From the NCBI RefSeq assembly GCF_001020565.1, contig NZ_LDAS01000001.1, positions 3,778,002 to 3,842,001 of the forward strand: DNA of 64,000 nucleotides, written 5' to 3'. This document shows positions 1 through 8,161 of the stretch, in pieces. The translations under genes and the position numbers were made by a program. Positions within the stretch are counted from its first letter, which is position 1, and each line of letters begins with the position of its first letter. The notes under the pieces are model-generated. The model was not told the DNA's origin and ran no database searches. It was given only the letters and a program-made list of their open reading frames with translations. The DNA is from Maribacter thermophilus (GTDB lineage Bacteria > Bacteroidota > Bacteroidia > Flavobacteriales > Flavobacteriaceae).

Positions 1-306
1 ATCTTTAACGTTGAGTATTATAAAAAAGGTAAACCTAATGGTAAACGCTCTCTACATGTTATAGCAGATGATTACGAAGAAGTCCTTTGGACACATCTTT
101 TGAAAAAACTATGTGAGAAGGTTCATGGTCATGATTTTCTTTTTGGTTATTTGAAAGAGCAAGATGTTGTGTGTAATACGACTAATAGTCTAAGGTCGAA
201 CTATACTGTAAGGTTCAGGAATGGGGACGGTAATGTTATCGCTGAATATTTAATTGAAATGGAAGTGGTCGGTGAAAGAATCCAGGACCAAGCAGATATT
301 CCCTAA
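1..306 (+). CDS. C-terminal part of an unrecognised mobile-element protein
   Basis: The reading frame is open from the first base of the window to the TAA at 304-306, so this is the last 101 residues of a gene that begins to the left. The visible part starts IFNVEYYKKGKPNG and contains a tryptophan/leucine-rich helix (LWTHLLKKL) followed by alternating polar and hydrophobic residues suggestive of beta strands. I recognise no motif. A TTG at 100 is an internal codon, not a likely start. It runs toward the element's minus-strand replication genes and abuts the last of them tail to tail, with no bases between the two stop codons. It is probably element cargo, but its function is unknown. Confidence 0.55.
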   Translation: MFNVEYYKKGKPNGKRSLHVIADDYEEVLWTHLLKKLCEKVHGHDFLFGYLKEQDVVCNTTNSLRSNYTVRFRNGDGNVIAEYLIEMEVVGERIQDQADIP

Positions 307-1164
307 TTAATGAAAGGCTAAATATAGATCGGCCAAATCTCCCCCCACTTCAACATCTATGCTCTCTATTAGACGACTGCATTTAATGGAGAAACCATTT
401 TTGTCCAGCATGGCAGCTTTTTCGTTCCAGCTTTGATATTCCGTTTTATCGGGATACAGTATAATTTTGAAATTCTTGATCGGTAAAAGTAACCCGATTT
501 TTAAGTTGGATTTAGAACCTGTAGCCATCCAATAGTACTCGGGAAATACCAAGCTCATGATTATGGCGGTTTTTTCAGATTCTACAATGCATATGGTTTT
601 CTTTTGTGCTCCTTCCGAGATAAGATGTAGGCCAAATAAACATTGTTGTAATACAAAGGGTTTTATTTGTAATACTTTATGCATCCAATTGACATGTGCA
701 TATGGTTTTTTGACCCTACGACCTGTAATACGGTCGTAAAGCATCACTTTTCCGGTATGTATTTTTAGTTTTTCATCTATTTGCCAAAAGATAGTCGCCC
801 CTTTCCAGTGGTTGGTGGTGCCAATGAAGTAGTTTTCTATGGCTTGTATTACATCCTTTTCGGAATGGTGTTTTAAAAGAAAGGAAACAAAATTATTGTG
901 GTCATAGTTATTACAGTATTTACCGATTACATTTTCGTTTATGAACGTAGGCGGATTATAAATTGGTTTTTTAAATGAGGTGATGGTCCGTTTATTGTAG
1001 GTGGGTGCTTTAAAGTATCCACATGCACTTTCACGGTCACACCGGCCATATATCGGTTCCAAGTAATGGCCTGTTTCGTTATCGATAAAGAACACGAACT
1101 TTCTTTTATTGCAATTTGGGCAAATGAACTTTTTACTTGATTTGTCTAATGAATATTTATACAT
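307..1164 (-). CDS. Zinc-finger and Toprim-like (primase-type) protein of a mobile element
   Basis: 285 residues. Near the N-terminus is CPNC (residues 15-18) and then two further cysteines in GRCDRESACGY (about 42 and 48), which together look like a zinc finger of the kind found in primases. Around residue 190 is IVESEKTA, the glutamate-containing first motif of Toprim domains, followed by a hydrophobic core and an acidic motif (LYPDKTEY, about 237) that could be the second metal-binding site. Proteins of this build (DUF6371/Toprim type) commonly sit next to RepA-like ATPases in integrative elements of Bacteroidota, where a role in element DNA replication is supposed. It is the last gene of a minus-strand group, separated from the preceding gene by the 45-bp inverted repeat. 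No enzymatic activity can be proved from sequence. Confidence 0.7.
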   Translation of the reverse strand: MYKYSLDKSSKKFICPNCNKRKFVFFIDNETGHYLEPIYGRCDRESACGYFKAPTYNKRTITSFKKPIYNPPTFINENVIGKYCNNYDHNNFVSFLLKHHSEKDVIQAIENYFIGTTNHWKGATIFWQIDEKLKIHTGKVMLYDRITGRRVKKPYAHVNWMHKVLQIKPFVLQQCLFGLHLISEGAQKKTICIVESEKTAIIMSLVFPEYYWMATGSKSNLKIGLLLPIKNFKIILYPDKTEYQSWNEKAAMLDKNGFSIKCSRLIESIDVEVGGDLADLYLAFH

Positions 1165-1175
1165 AGGTTACGCTT

Positions 1176-1220
1176 AATTCGTACCGTCGTACCATGATAG
1201 TCGGTACGACGGTACGAATT
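1176..1220. repeat. Perfect 18-bp inverted repeat built from CGTACC hexamers
   Basis: Arms 1176-1193 and 1203-1220 are perfect reverse complements around a 9-base centre. Each arm holds two CGTACC (or GGTACG) hexamers eight bases apart, so the site has four half-sites with dyad symmetry. It sits between the small gene at 1224 and the Toprim-like gene. On the minus strand it is not followed by a T-run, so it is a poor terminator. Tandem half-sites of this kind suit a ribbon-helix-helix or replication-initiator binding site, or an element origin; that reading is inferred. Confidence 0.85.
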
Positions 1221-1223
1221 GTT

Positions 1224-1406
1224 TTATTTTATGTGATGTTCTAACAAATAATCTAAAGCATCTTCAACGGTAAAATCAGGTAGTTTTTTTCTGCCTTTTT
1301 TTATTTTAGGTCTTTTTTCGATGTCCTTTTTTAGCATATCATATAGCTTGGCCATTTCCTCTATTGGAAGTGCTTTTGCTATAGTATATACATCGGACGC
1401 AACCAT
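1224..1406 (-). CDS. Small helical protein of unknown function in the element
   Basis: 60 residues. It has an amphipathic helical first half (IAKALPIEEMAKLYDMLKKDI), a very basic middle (KRPKIKKGRKK) and a helical C-terminus (FTVEDALDYLLEHH). The ATG at 1404-1406 is one base after the stop of the ATPase gene, so the two are almost certainly co-translated. The basic linker and small size suggest DNA binding or a partner of the ATPase, but I recognise no family. It ends just before the inverted repeat. Confidence 0.65.
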   Translation of the reverse strand: MVASDVYTIAKALPIEEMAKLYDMLKKDIEKRPKIKKGRKKLPDFTVEDALDYLLEHHIK

Positions 1407-1407
1407 T

Positions 1408-2457
1408 TTAGATACCTAAGGTTTTTTTTCTTTTTCTAATGGCACCTTCACTTAATCCGAATTTTTTTGCGATATCCGTATTGCTTACCCCTTCAGAGAT
1501 AAGTTTTATCATCTCGGCATCTCTTTCTTCTAGGTTGATCTGTGTTGGTTGTCTCAGGTGATTTAGTTCAGAGTCATAAAAGAGGAATCGGAACTTTAGA
1601 AAGTTTGATTCTTTCTCCAGCGCACATACCATAATATTGCCCGTATGGTACAAATGCTCCGTATTACGTTGTTTAATTTGTTTTATATACCTGTGCGACG
1701 GATCCTCTGTGCTAAAACCTATGGCAAATGCACTGTCGCAAAAGTTGATAAGCATTTTGCTTCCTGCAAGGTCGTTTTTACTTAATGGTTTTGAATCGTC
1801 ACGTTTTGGGGTATGGGCCAATACCATGATCGAAACATTCAACTCCTTTGTAATTATTTTCAGCTGCTTCATTAATTCCAAGGCGTTTTTTGCCTTTTCA
1901 TTATCATTTTGCAAAAATGTCAAGTTGTCTATGATTAACACTTGGGCTTTATATTTTTTTATAATACCCGTTAATTCGGCGCATAGGTAATCTTCCATTC
2001 CTTTATATTCTTTAGGGATGTCGACCAAAGGATTTATTTCGGCACGGAAGAAGTTTGTGTGAAATATATAATGGTCCTTATAATTGTCCGAGTAGCGTTT
2101 TTCAAATTGTTTGTCGGATAGTTCAAAGTCTAGGTATAGTACCCGTTGTTCGCTAGCTTCTAATTTGAAATTGGCAATTGGGGTTCCGGAACTAATGCTC
2201 TGACCTATTTGTACCGCCAAAATGGATTTGCCAACGTTTGTGTCGGCATACATGATGCACAGTTCGTTTTCAAACCATAGTTCGCTAAAAAGCATGTTTG
2301 GAACGGGTCGGGCCTTTGCTTCTTCGATCCACTTGTTCGCAGGTTTTACAATCAAACAGTTTTTAGAATCCTCTGTTTTATCTATGGCAGCCTCCAGGTC
2401 TTGAATATCTGATTTGATGAGATTTTGCATCTTTATATTATTGGTTTTCGGTTTCAT
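1408..2457 (-). CDS. RepA-like RecA-fold ATPase with C-terminal helix-turn-helix
   Basis: 349 residues. The Walker A motif is ADTNVGKS (about residue 70), the strand VLYLDFELSD follows, and Walker B is VLIIDNLTFL (about 176); these are typical of the AAA_25/RepA helicase-like group within the RecA/DnaB fold. The last 25 residues (TDIAKKFGLSEGAIRKRKK) form a helix-turn-helix, as in LuxR-like or sigma-like DNA-binding ends. The family serves as replicative helicase or loader in plasmids and integrative elements. The start codon overlaps the stop of the ribbon-helix-helix gene by four bases (ATGA), so the two are translationally coupled. A regulator of element excision or copy number is a less likely alternative. 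Confidence 0.8.
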   Translation of the reverse strand: MKPKTNNIKMQNLIKSDIQDLEAAIDKTEDSKNCLIVKPANKWIEEAKARPVPNMLFSELWFENELCIMYADTNVGKSILAVQIGQSISSGTPIANFKLEASEQRVLYLDFELSDKQFEKRYSDNYKDHYIFHTNFFRAEINPLVDIPKEYKGMEDYLCAELTGIIKKYKAQVLIIDNLTFLQNDNEKAKNALELMKQLKIITKELNVSIMVLAHTPKRDDSKPLSKNDLAGSKMLINFCDSAFAIGFSTEDPSHRYIKQIKQRNTEHLYHTGNIMVCALEKESNFLKFRFLFYDSELNHLRQPTQINLEERDAEMIKLISEGVSNTDIAKKFGLSEGAIRKRKKTLGI

Positions 2458-2975
2458 AACATCTGGGTTTCAAGAGACCAAATCTCATTCATCAATAGGT
2501 AGTAATTAAAGGATAGGTGGTTGCCGCTTATCGGGAACAGGAATTGTTTGTTTTCATGTTCGGGCTCTAGCAAGTACCTGTTAAGGTCTCCTAGGACCTT
2601 TAAAAACTCCAGTTTTAGTTCATGTGAAAACGAACTTTTTTCTAGGACTCTCTCCACTTTTGTTTTTAGAGTGTCGAGCGTTGCTTTTGAATTATTGTCG
2701 CTCGGATGCATGTACCTACAAAACAACCAGGTAAGAAGACCGGTAAATTCGTAGGTTTTTTCATAAGGTAGGTTTGGCGAAGGTTCTATAGTAATTAAAT
2801 CTTCATCGGGGATAGGAGGTTCGGCAATGTCGATATAGTCTAGGTGATTGTATAGGATTTCCCTTAGGTAATCCGATAATGAAATACCATATTGGTCAGC
2901 TAGTTCTTGAAGTGAGGATTTAAGGTCTTCGTCTATTCTTAAATTTATTGTTGTTTTCATAAACATCTGAATCAT
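2454..2975 (-). CDS. Ribbon-helix-helix (CopG-like) DNA-binding protein
   Basis: 173 residues from the first ATG; the ATG at residue 6 (MKTTINLRIDEDLK) is an equally good start because the domain begins there. Residues 6-45 match a ribbon-helix-helix: a beta strand TINLRID, then helices DLKSSLQELADQYG and SLSDYLREILYNHL. The remaining 125 residues are acidic then helical and resemble no family I know. It probably binds operator DNA of the element, and the inverted repeat at 1176-1220 is a natural candidate target. It overlaps the ATPase gene by four bases. The 107-base gap upstream is AT-rich and should hold its promoter. Confidence 0.7.
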   Translation of the reverse strand: MIQMFMKTTINLRIDEDLKSSLQELADQYGISLSDYLREILYNHLDYIDIAEPPIPDEDLITIEPSPNLPYEKTYEFTGLLTWLFCRYMHPSDNNSKATLDTLKTKVERVLEKSSFSHELKLEFLKVLGDLNRYLLEPEHENKQFLFPISGNHLSFNYYLLMNEIWSLETQML

Positions 2976-3082
2976 ATTGATTTAGATGCAAGTAATTGAT
3001 TTTTAAATAAGAAAAAAAGGACATGAAGAGGGACTCTGAAGGGTATTTTAGGGACATAAAATAGGCTTTAGGGACACACCGC

Positions 3083-4066
3083 TTATTTGTCTTCTAGGGT
3101 AGCATTATTTGAAAATAAATCTGTGAATTTTTTTATTCTTTCAAGATGCTTTTCATTGTACGGATTGTTGATTTTTATTCTTTTTAGATCTAAACTATAT
3201 TCGGCATTTATAAAATCCTGAAATGCTTTGGCATCTTCTTTAATATATTGATTGCTATGAAGAAAATAATATAAGCTGACCACATGGGAGTGGGTATGTT
3301 TTTCAATCCCGGTTATAACGGTATGTATGAATTTAAAAACACTGAAATTGAAAGAAAGCCCATTATGTCTTTCATATTTTTGTCTTAACTGGGCATTAAT
3401 GCCGAAGTAATGATCTTCTTCAAATTTAAACCTATCATTAAGGCTTAATAGTATTTTCAACTCTGATTCAAACTTGATCGTGAAAGCTATGTAGGTGTTG
3501 TTCTCGGCCAGATGATCATTGAAATATTCCTTGTTTCCCAGTAAAAACTGTTTGATGGAATCATCGTAAATACGCTGTCTTTGTTTCATGGCATTTTGGG
3601 CTTTATGTAAAAGTTTGGTTCTGGAAATCCTTTGCATATGCTCTATACCTTGTGGGGATATTTGTTTTTCAGGAGAAACAAAAAATATATCAATGGTGTT
3701 AAATAAATCCTTGAATTTCTTAAGGGCTATCTTATTCTGACTATTCCGGTCCAGACCATATAGTTCATCATCTAAACGCAACGAATATTCGAGGAAAGGC
3801 CCATCAATTTTTTTTTGATAATGATCCTTTAGGAACATGTAATACTCTTGTAATACATGAGGGGTTAAATTATAATATAGATGTTTGGTTGCATTTTCGT
3901 TTACGGGGACTATCCAGATTTTATTGCCTTTATCATAGTATGGTGGTGAAAATAGACTGGGGTCTTTTTCTAAAAGGGAATGTTTTTGTAGATATCTGAT
4001 TTCTGCATCATATTCTCCTTCAGGAAAATCCTTTTCTTTTAAGAATCCGAAATATTTGTATTCCAT
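3083..4066 (-). CDS. Unrecognised protein abutting the integrase gene
   Basis: 327 residues, soluble, rich in lysine, tyrosine and phenylalanine, with no signal peptide and no membrane segment. The C-terminal half has several histidines (KHTHSHVVSLYYFLHS, about 260-275) but no recognised catalytic motif. Its ATG (4064-4066) begins at the base next to the integrase stop codon (4067-4069), so the two genes share an mRNA and the product probably acts with, or is regulated like, the integrase. It could be an excision partner or a cargo (phenotype) gene carried behind the integrase. No family is assigned. Confidence 0.6.
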   Translation of the reverse strand: MEYKYFGFLKEKDFPEGEYDAEIRYLQKHSLLEKDPSLFSPPYYDKGNKIWIVPVNENATKHLYYNLTPHVLQEYYMFLKDHYQKKIDGPFLEYSLRLDDELYGLDRNSQNKIALKKFKDLFNTIDIFFVSPEKQISPQGIEHMQRISRTKLLHKAQNAMKQRQRIYDDSIKQFLLGNKEYFNDHLAENNTYIAFTIKFESELKILLSLNDRFKFEEDHYFGINAQLRQKYERHNGLSFNFSVFKFIHTVITGIEKHTHSHVVSLYYFLHSNQYIKEDAKAFQDFINAEYSLDLKRIKINNPYNEKHLERIKKFTDLFSNNATLEDK

Positions 4067-5344
4067 TTATTTTAAATGTTGTGAATAGTCTTTGGGTAAA
4101 CTTGCGTCGATTTCTCTCAGGTAGGACTCTAATGCCCTCATGGAGCTGTGGCCCGTTATGTGCATTAGTCTGCTTTTTGCCTCGTTGGGGCTATGGTGTT
4201 TTTCAAGTTCCCGGTACAGTTTACCTATATATGTATGACGGAAGCTGTACATGGAGTAGTCCGTGCCCAGTTTGAAATGGTCCTTTACTTTTTTGAACCT
4301 TTTTGTATAGTAGTCCCTCTTGTTGGATTCGTTCGTTGTCCAAATCCCGCCTAAACGGTTCATATTGAATAGATGGTCGTCCTTTTTGTATTTTGAGATA
4401 TCGGGCATTTCATCTATCATGATCTGTGGTATCATTTTGGTCTTCACTTGCTGGTTCTTAGCCTTGACGTACAGTTTTCGGTCGGTCAGGTCGATATCCT
4501 TGACCCTGAGCCTGCATACCTCTATCGGCCGTAGAAAATTATAGGATATGAACTGAATGAACAAACGTAATACCTTATCGTTTTCCTTTAGATATGCGTC
4601 GATTTTCTCTAAAAGTTCAGGGGTATAGCTTTTATGTCTTGTGGGTATTGCACGTAATACATTGATCTTTTTGATGAAATTGGCCTCGATGATCTCATTG
4701 TCCTCCAAAGTCTGGAACAATGAGCTCAAGTCCGTTCGTGTATTGTTCCTGTTTCTTGGGCTGGTCTCCTGTAATACATGGTTCAAGTATCGTATCACGG
4801 TTTTTTTCGTGATCGAAGTTATGTCGGTCTTTGGTGTAATACCGTTGTCGGTCAACCATTTCTGGAATCGTATCACCCTGCTCTTGAATTTTTTGAAGGA
4901 ATCCTGGCCCAGTACATTTTCCTTGACCTGTAGGCCTGTTTTGAAGGCTTCCATGATACTGGTGGATGGTTCCACTTCGTGTGTCCGGATTTTTTGGGGT
5001 GGTGTCTGGACGTGGCCTTGGATCCTCTTTTCCCGATTTTTAAGATATTCCTTTAGGTTCCCGTTTTCCCCGTAGGGGTTGAACCCCTCTTGGAGGACAA
5101 TGGTAATTGCGGTCTGGAAGTGTTTCAATATGTGGTACCTACCGGCCTTGTCCTTGAACCGGTTCGCGCCCCCTTTGATATGTGGCTGTTTGACCAATCT
5201 GCCCGAGACCGGATGCCGGAAGTAATAATATACATACCAATGTTTGCGGAGTGCGGCCTTCTTTTCTTTCGTGGATAATTTTGACCACTGTTTGATATCG
5301 ACTCCCCCGGTGTAGATCTTTGGCTCGGAATAGTTGAGTTTCAT
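4067..5344 (-). CDS. Tyrosine-type site-specific recombinase (integrase) of the element
   Basis: 425 residues from the start chosen here. The C-terminal catalytic domain has the first arginine in FLRPIEVCRLR, the beta-hairpin lysine region KAKNQQVKTKMIPQ, the second arginine in YSFRHTY, then GHSS and the nucleophilic tyrosine in ALESYLREI near the end. The usual histidine three residues before the second arginine is a tyrosine, as I believe is frequent in integrases of Bacteroidota. The central part has a SAM-like core-binding domain. The frame stays open upstream to an ATG at 5440, but that 32-residue extension would be encoded by the tRNA terminator at 5401-5430, so I prefer the ATG at 5342-5344 (MKLNYSEP). 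The gene lies beside the tRNA 3' end, the standard arrangement for tRNA-targeting integrative elements. Confidence 0.9.
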   Translation of the reverse strand: MKLNYSEPKIYTGGVDIKQWSKLSTKEKKAALRKHWYVYYYFRHPVSGRLVKQPHIKGGANRFKDKAGRYHILKHFQTAITIVLQEGFNPYGENGNLKEYLKNREKRIQGHVQTPPQKIRTHEVEPSTSIMEAFKTGLQVKENVLGQDSFKKFKSRVIRFQKWLTDNGITPKTDITSITKKTVIRYLNHVLQETSPRNRNNTRTDLSSLFQTLEDNEIIEANFIKKINVLRAIPTRHKSYTPELLEKIDAYLKENDKVLRLFIQFISYNFLRPIEVCRLRVKDIDLTDRKLYVKAKNQQVKTKMIPQIMIDEMPDISKYKKDDHLFNMNRLGGIWTTNESNKRDYYTKRFKKVKDHFKLGTDYSMYSFRHTYIGKLYRELEKHHSPNEAKSRLMHITGHSSMRALESYLREIDASLPKDYSQHLK

Positions 5345-5400
5345 GTTAAAAACAGGTACGTTTTTATGTACGTTTGATAAAAGTACGGAAATTGAGGGCA

Positions 5401-5430
5401 TAAAAAAACGGCTTGTGCGTACACAAACCG
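5401..5430 (-). terminator. Rho-independent terminator after the initiator tRNA
   Basis: Read on the minus strand, a 9-bp stem (CGGTTTGTG pairing with CACAAGCCG, one wobble) with a TACG loop is followed by seven T residues. It lies 27 bases past the tRNA 3' end. It coincides with the 5' extension of the integrase frame, which argues against translation starting at 5440. Confidence 0.75.
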
Positions 5431-5456
5431 TTGTTTTCATTGGCCTTGGGCCTTTG

Positions 5457-5529
<73 letters not shown>

Positions 5530-5539
5530 ATGTGGACGA

Positions 5540-5572
5540 CAAAGATACAATTGTTTTAATATAAAAACCAAA
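5540..5572 (-). promoter_or_regulatory. Promoter of the initiator tRNA gene
   Basis: On the minus strand TATCTTTG (5540-5547) matches the Bacteroidota -7 box TAnnTTTG exactly, and TTTG (5569-5572) lies 21 bases upstream as the -33 box. The -7 box ends ten bases before the mature tRNA 5' end. Confidence 0.6.
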
Positions 5573-5684
5573 TATCCCTACGTTTGATTTTAAAGAAATT
5601 GTTTCAAGTAAATAAATAAAGGTATTTAGTAGCTCCGTTTTTAAGCAAAGTGATATTTTCGTTTTAAATATCTACCTTCGAAAA

Positions 5685-7049
5685 ATGGAGCAATTCAATG
5701 ATTTTTTGGTCAGGGCAATTTCTGGAACAGAATGGCCAATGTTTGTATTATTAATAGGTGGGGGGCTGTTTTTGATGGCTTATTCCAAGTTAATGCCTTA
5801 TCGTTATTTTAGACATGCACTTGCGATTACCAGGGGTAAATATGATGATAAAAACGCAAAGGGAGATGTAAGTTCTTTACAAGCTTTGTCGGCGGCCGTG
5901 GCCGCTACCGTTGGTTTGGGCAATATATCTGGTGTGGCCATTGCCATTCACGATGGGGGGCCTGGTGTGGTGTTCTGGATTTGGATGACCGCATTTATTG
6001 GTATGTGCATTAAATTTTATTCCTGTAGTTTATCAATAATGTTCAGGGGGGAAGATTCGGAAGGAAAGCTCCAGGGCGGCCCCATGTTCTATATTACCAA
6101 GGGGCTGGGTAAAAAATATAAACCTTTGGCCATTTTCTTTGCCTTGGCAGGTCTTTTTGGTTTTTTGGGAGTCTTTACGGCCAATCAGTTTACCGAAACT
6201 TTTATGAGTGTTGTTAATCCTTCCGAGACAATCATGGAGATGAGCGACTACAACTGGAAATTAACAGTCGGTTTTGTTCTGGCCATCATAAGCTCTTTTG
6301 TGATTTTTGGTGGACTTTCTAAGATTGCCAAGGTGGCAACGGCAATAGTGCCTTTTATGGTAATGGTCTATTTAGTGGCCGTAATAGTGGTGATGGTAAT
6401 GAACGCTTCTTTGGTGTTGCCATCCTTAAAATTGATACTCACAGAAGCTTGGAACTTTAATTCGATTGTAACGGGTGGTTTTTGGGGTCTGGTAATCATA
6501 GGGGTGAGAAGAGCCATGTTTTCAAACGAGGCAGGTTTGGGTAGTGCTCCCATGTATCATGGGCAATCAAAAAACGATGAGCCGATCCGTGAAGGCCTGG
6601 TTGCCATGTTGGGGCCTTTTATAGATACCATTTTAGTCTGTACCTTTACGGCGGTAGTTATTATTTTAAGTGGGGCGTATTTAGAAGATGGTAGCGGAAT
6701 CGTAATGACCTTAAATGCATTTCAGAAGACATTGTTCGGTTTTGGTGACGAATTGTTAATGGTAATTGTAACGGCCTTTGCATTGTCTACCTTGTTTACC
6801 TATTCATATTACGGAGTTAAATGTTTATCTTTTTTGACCAATGCCAAAATAGGGCGTTTGTACAATGTTTATTTTGTGATAATGATTGTTTTTGCGGCGA
6901 TAGCCTCCTTGGATCTGGTAAAGAATCTTATTGATCTTTCGTATGCATTAATGGTGATACCGAATATGATTGCCGTATTGTTGCTGGCGCCAAAGGTAAA
7001 TGTGGCGGCAAAAGTTTATTTTGAAAAATTAAGGAATGAAAGAACATAA
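5685..7049 (+). CDS. Sodium:alanine/glycine symporter, AGCS family
   Basis: 454 residues, about ten or eleven hydrophobic membrane segments. AGCS signatures are clear: AATVGLGNISGVAIAI near residue 75, a GGPMFYITKGLG stretch near 130, and FSNEAGLGSAPMYHG near 280, the conserved sequence that contributes to substrate and sodium binding. The family imports alanine, glycine or related amino acids with sodium, which suits a marine organism. It overlaps era by 14 bases, so the two genes are co-transcribed. A weak -7-like TACCTTCG lies just upstream of the start. The exact substrate cannot be read. Confidence 0.9.
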   Translation: MEQFNDFLVRAISGTEWPMFVLLIGGGLFLMAYSKLMPYRYFRHALAITRGKYDDKNAKGDVSSLQALSAAVAATVGLGNISGVAIAIHDGGPGVVFWIWMTAFIGMCIKFYSCSLSIMFRGEDSEGKLQGGPMFYITKGLGKKYKPLAIFFALAGLFGFLGVFTANQFTETFMSVVNPSETIMEMSDYNWKLTVGFVLAIISSFVIFGGLSKIAKVATAIVPFMVMVYLVAVIVVMVMNASLVLPSLKLILTEAWNFNSIVTGGFWGLVIIGVRRAMFSNEAGLGSAPMYHGQSKNDEPIREGLVAMLGPFIDTILVCTFTAVVIILSGAYLEDGSGIVMTLNAFQKTLFGFGDELLMVIVTAFALSTLFTYSYYGVKCLSFLTNAKIGRLYNVYFVIMIVFAAIASLDLVKNLIDLSYALMVIPNMIAVLLLAPKVNVAAKVYFEKLRNERT

Positions 7050-7920
7050 AGCTGGCTTTGTAAATATTATAGGAAACCCCAATGTGGGGAAATCTACATT
7101 AATGAATGCTTTTGTCGGAGAGCGACTTTCCATTATTACTTCAAAGGCACAGACAACTAGGCATAGGATTTTGGGTATTGTAAACGGCGATGATTTTCAG
7201 GTTGTATTGTCAGATACGCCAGGAATCATTAAACCTGCCTATGACTTGCAATCTTCAATGATGGATTTTGTAAAGTCTGCATTTGAAGACGCCGATGTAC
7301 TTTTGTATATGGTAGAAATTGGAGAGAAGGCACTGAAGGACGAAAAGTTCTTTGAGAAGGTTAAAAATTCAAAGATTCCAGTACTGTTGCTTTTAAATAA
7401 GATTGATGGGGCCAGTCAAGAATTGTTAGAAGAGCAGGTGCAATATTGGCAGGCACAGTTGCCTATGGTAGAAATCCATCCTATTTCTGCACTTCAGAAT
7501 TTTAATGTAAAGGAGGTTTTTGAACGAATTTTAGAGCTGCTTCCCGTGGCCCCGCCATATTACCCGAAAGATCAATTGACCGATAAGCCCGAACGCTTTT
7601 TTGTGAACGAGATTATTAGGGAAAAGATATTGTTGTACTATAAAAAGGAAATTCCTTATTCGGTAGAGGTAGAAACGGAGGAGTTTATAGAAGATGATAA
7701 GATTATAAGAATTCGTTCTGTAATCATGGTAGAAAGGGATAGCCAAAAGGGAATCATTATTGGTCATAAAGGCGCTGCACTGAAAAAAGTGGGGGTTGAG
7801 GCCCGAAAGGATTTAGAGAAATTTTTTGACAAACAGGTACATATAGAACTCTATGTAAAAGTCAACAAAAATTGGCGTAATGATAGTCGACAGTTGAAGC
7901 GTTTTGGGTACAACAAGTAG
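7036..7920 (+). CDS. era: GTPase Era
   Basis: 294 residues, the usual Era length. The GTPase domain has G1 GNPNVGKST, G3 DTPG and G4 NKID, and the effector segment TTRHRILG. The C-terminal KH domain carries GHKGAALKKVG. Era binds the 3' end of 16S rRNA and assists maturation of the small ribosomal subunit. The start overlaps the end of the symporter gene by 14 bases. The 241 bases that follow hold no gene and end with the promoter of the next one. Confidence 0.97.
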   Translation: MKEHKAGFVNIIGNPNVGKSTLMNAFVGERLSIITSKAQTTRHRILGIVNGDDFQVVLSDTPGIIKPAYDLQSSMMDFVKSAFEDADVLLYMVEIGEKALKDEKFFEKVKNSKIPVLLLLNKIDGASQELLEEQVQYWQAQLPMVEIHPISALQNFNVKEVFERILELLPVAPPYYPKDQLTDKPERFFVNEIIREKILLYYKKEIPYSVEVETEEFIEDDKIIRIRSVIMVERDSQKGIIIGHKGAALKKVGVEARKDLEKFFDKQVHIELYVKVNKNWRNDSRQLKRFGYNK

Positions 7921-8118
7921 ACTTGCCAGCTAAATTCATCTTTTCTATTGTATAAATTTCATTTTAAGGATTTCTCTTTTTTTGTTAAATGTTTAATTCT
8001 TTTCAGCACTGTTTTTTATTGGCTAAGGACTGCATTTTTTGTGTTTGGAAAAATGTTTCGACCTGTCTTCATTTTGTATATGAGTCATAATTTTTATTGA
8101 AAAAATGTTCTTTTTCCT

Positions 8119-8147
8119 TTGAAGAGTAAGAACTTTAACTATCTTTG
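8119..8147 (+). promoter_or_regulatory. Promoter of the NeuD-like acyltransferase gene
   Basis: TTG (8119-8121), 18 bases, TATCTTTG (8140-8147): an exact Bacteroidota -7 box 14 bases before the ATG at 8162. Confidence 0.55.
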
Positions 8148-8161
8148 AATCAATCGACAAA

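Noticed and set aside
4641..5075. 144-residue plus-strand frame opposite the integrase
   Set aside because: Antisense of a gene with clear catalytic motifs; hydrophobic composition is what antisense of charged helices gives.
5345..5440. N-terminal extension of the integrase to the ATG at 5440
   Set aside because: It would be encoded by the tRNA terminator hairpin and T-run, and the integrase fold begins after the ATG at 5344.
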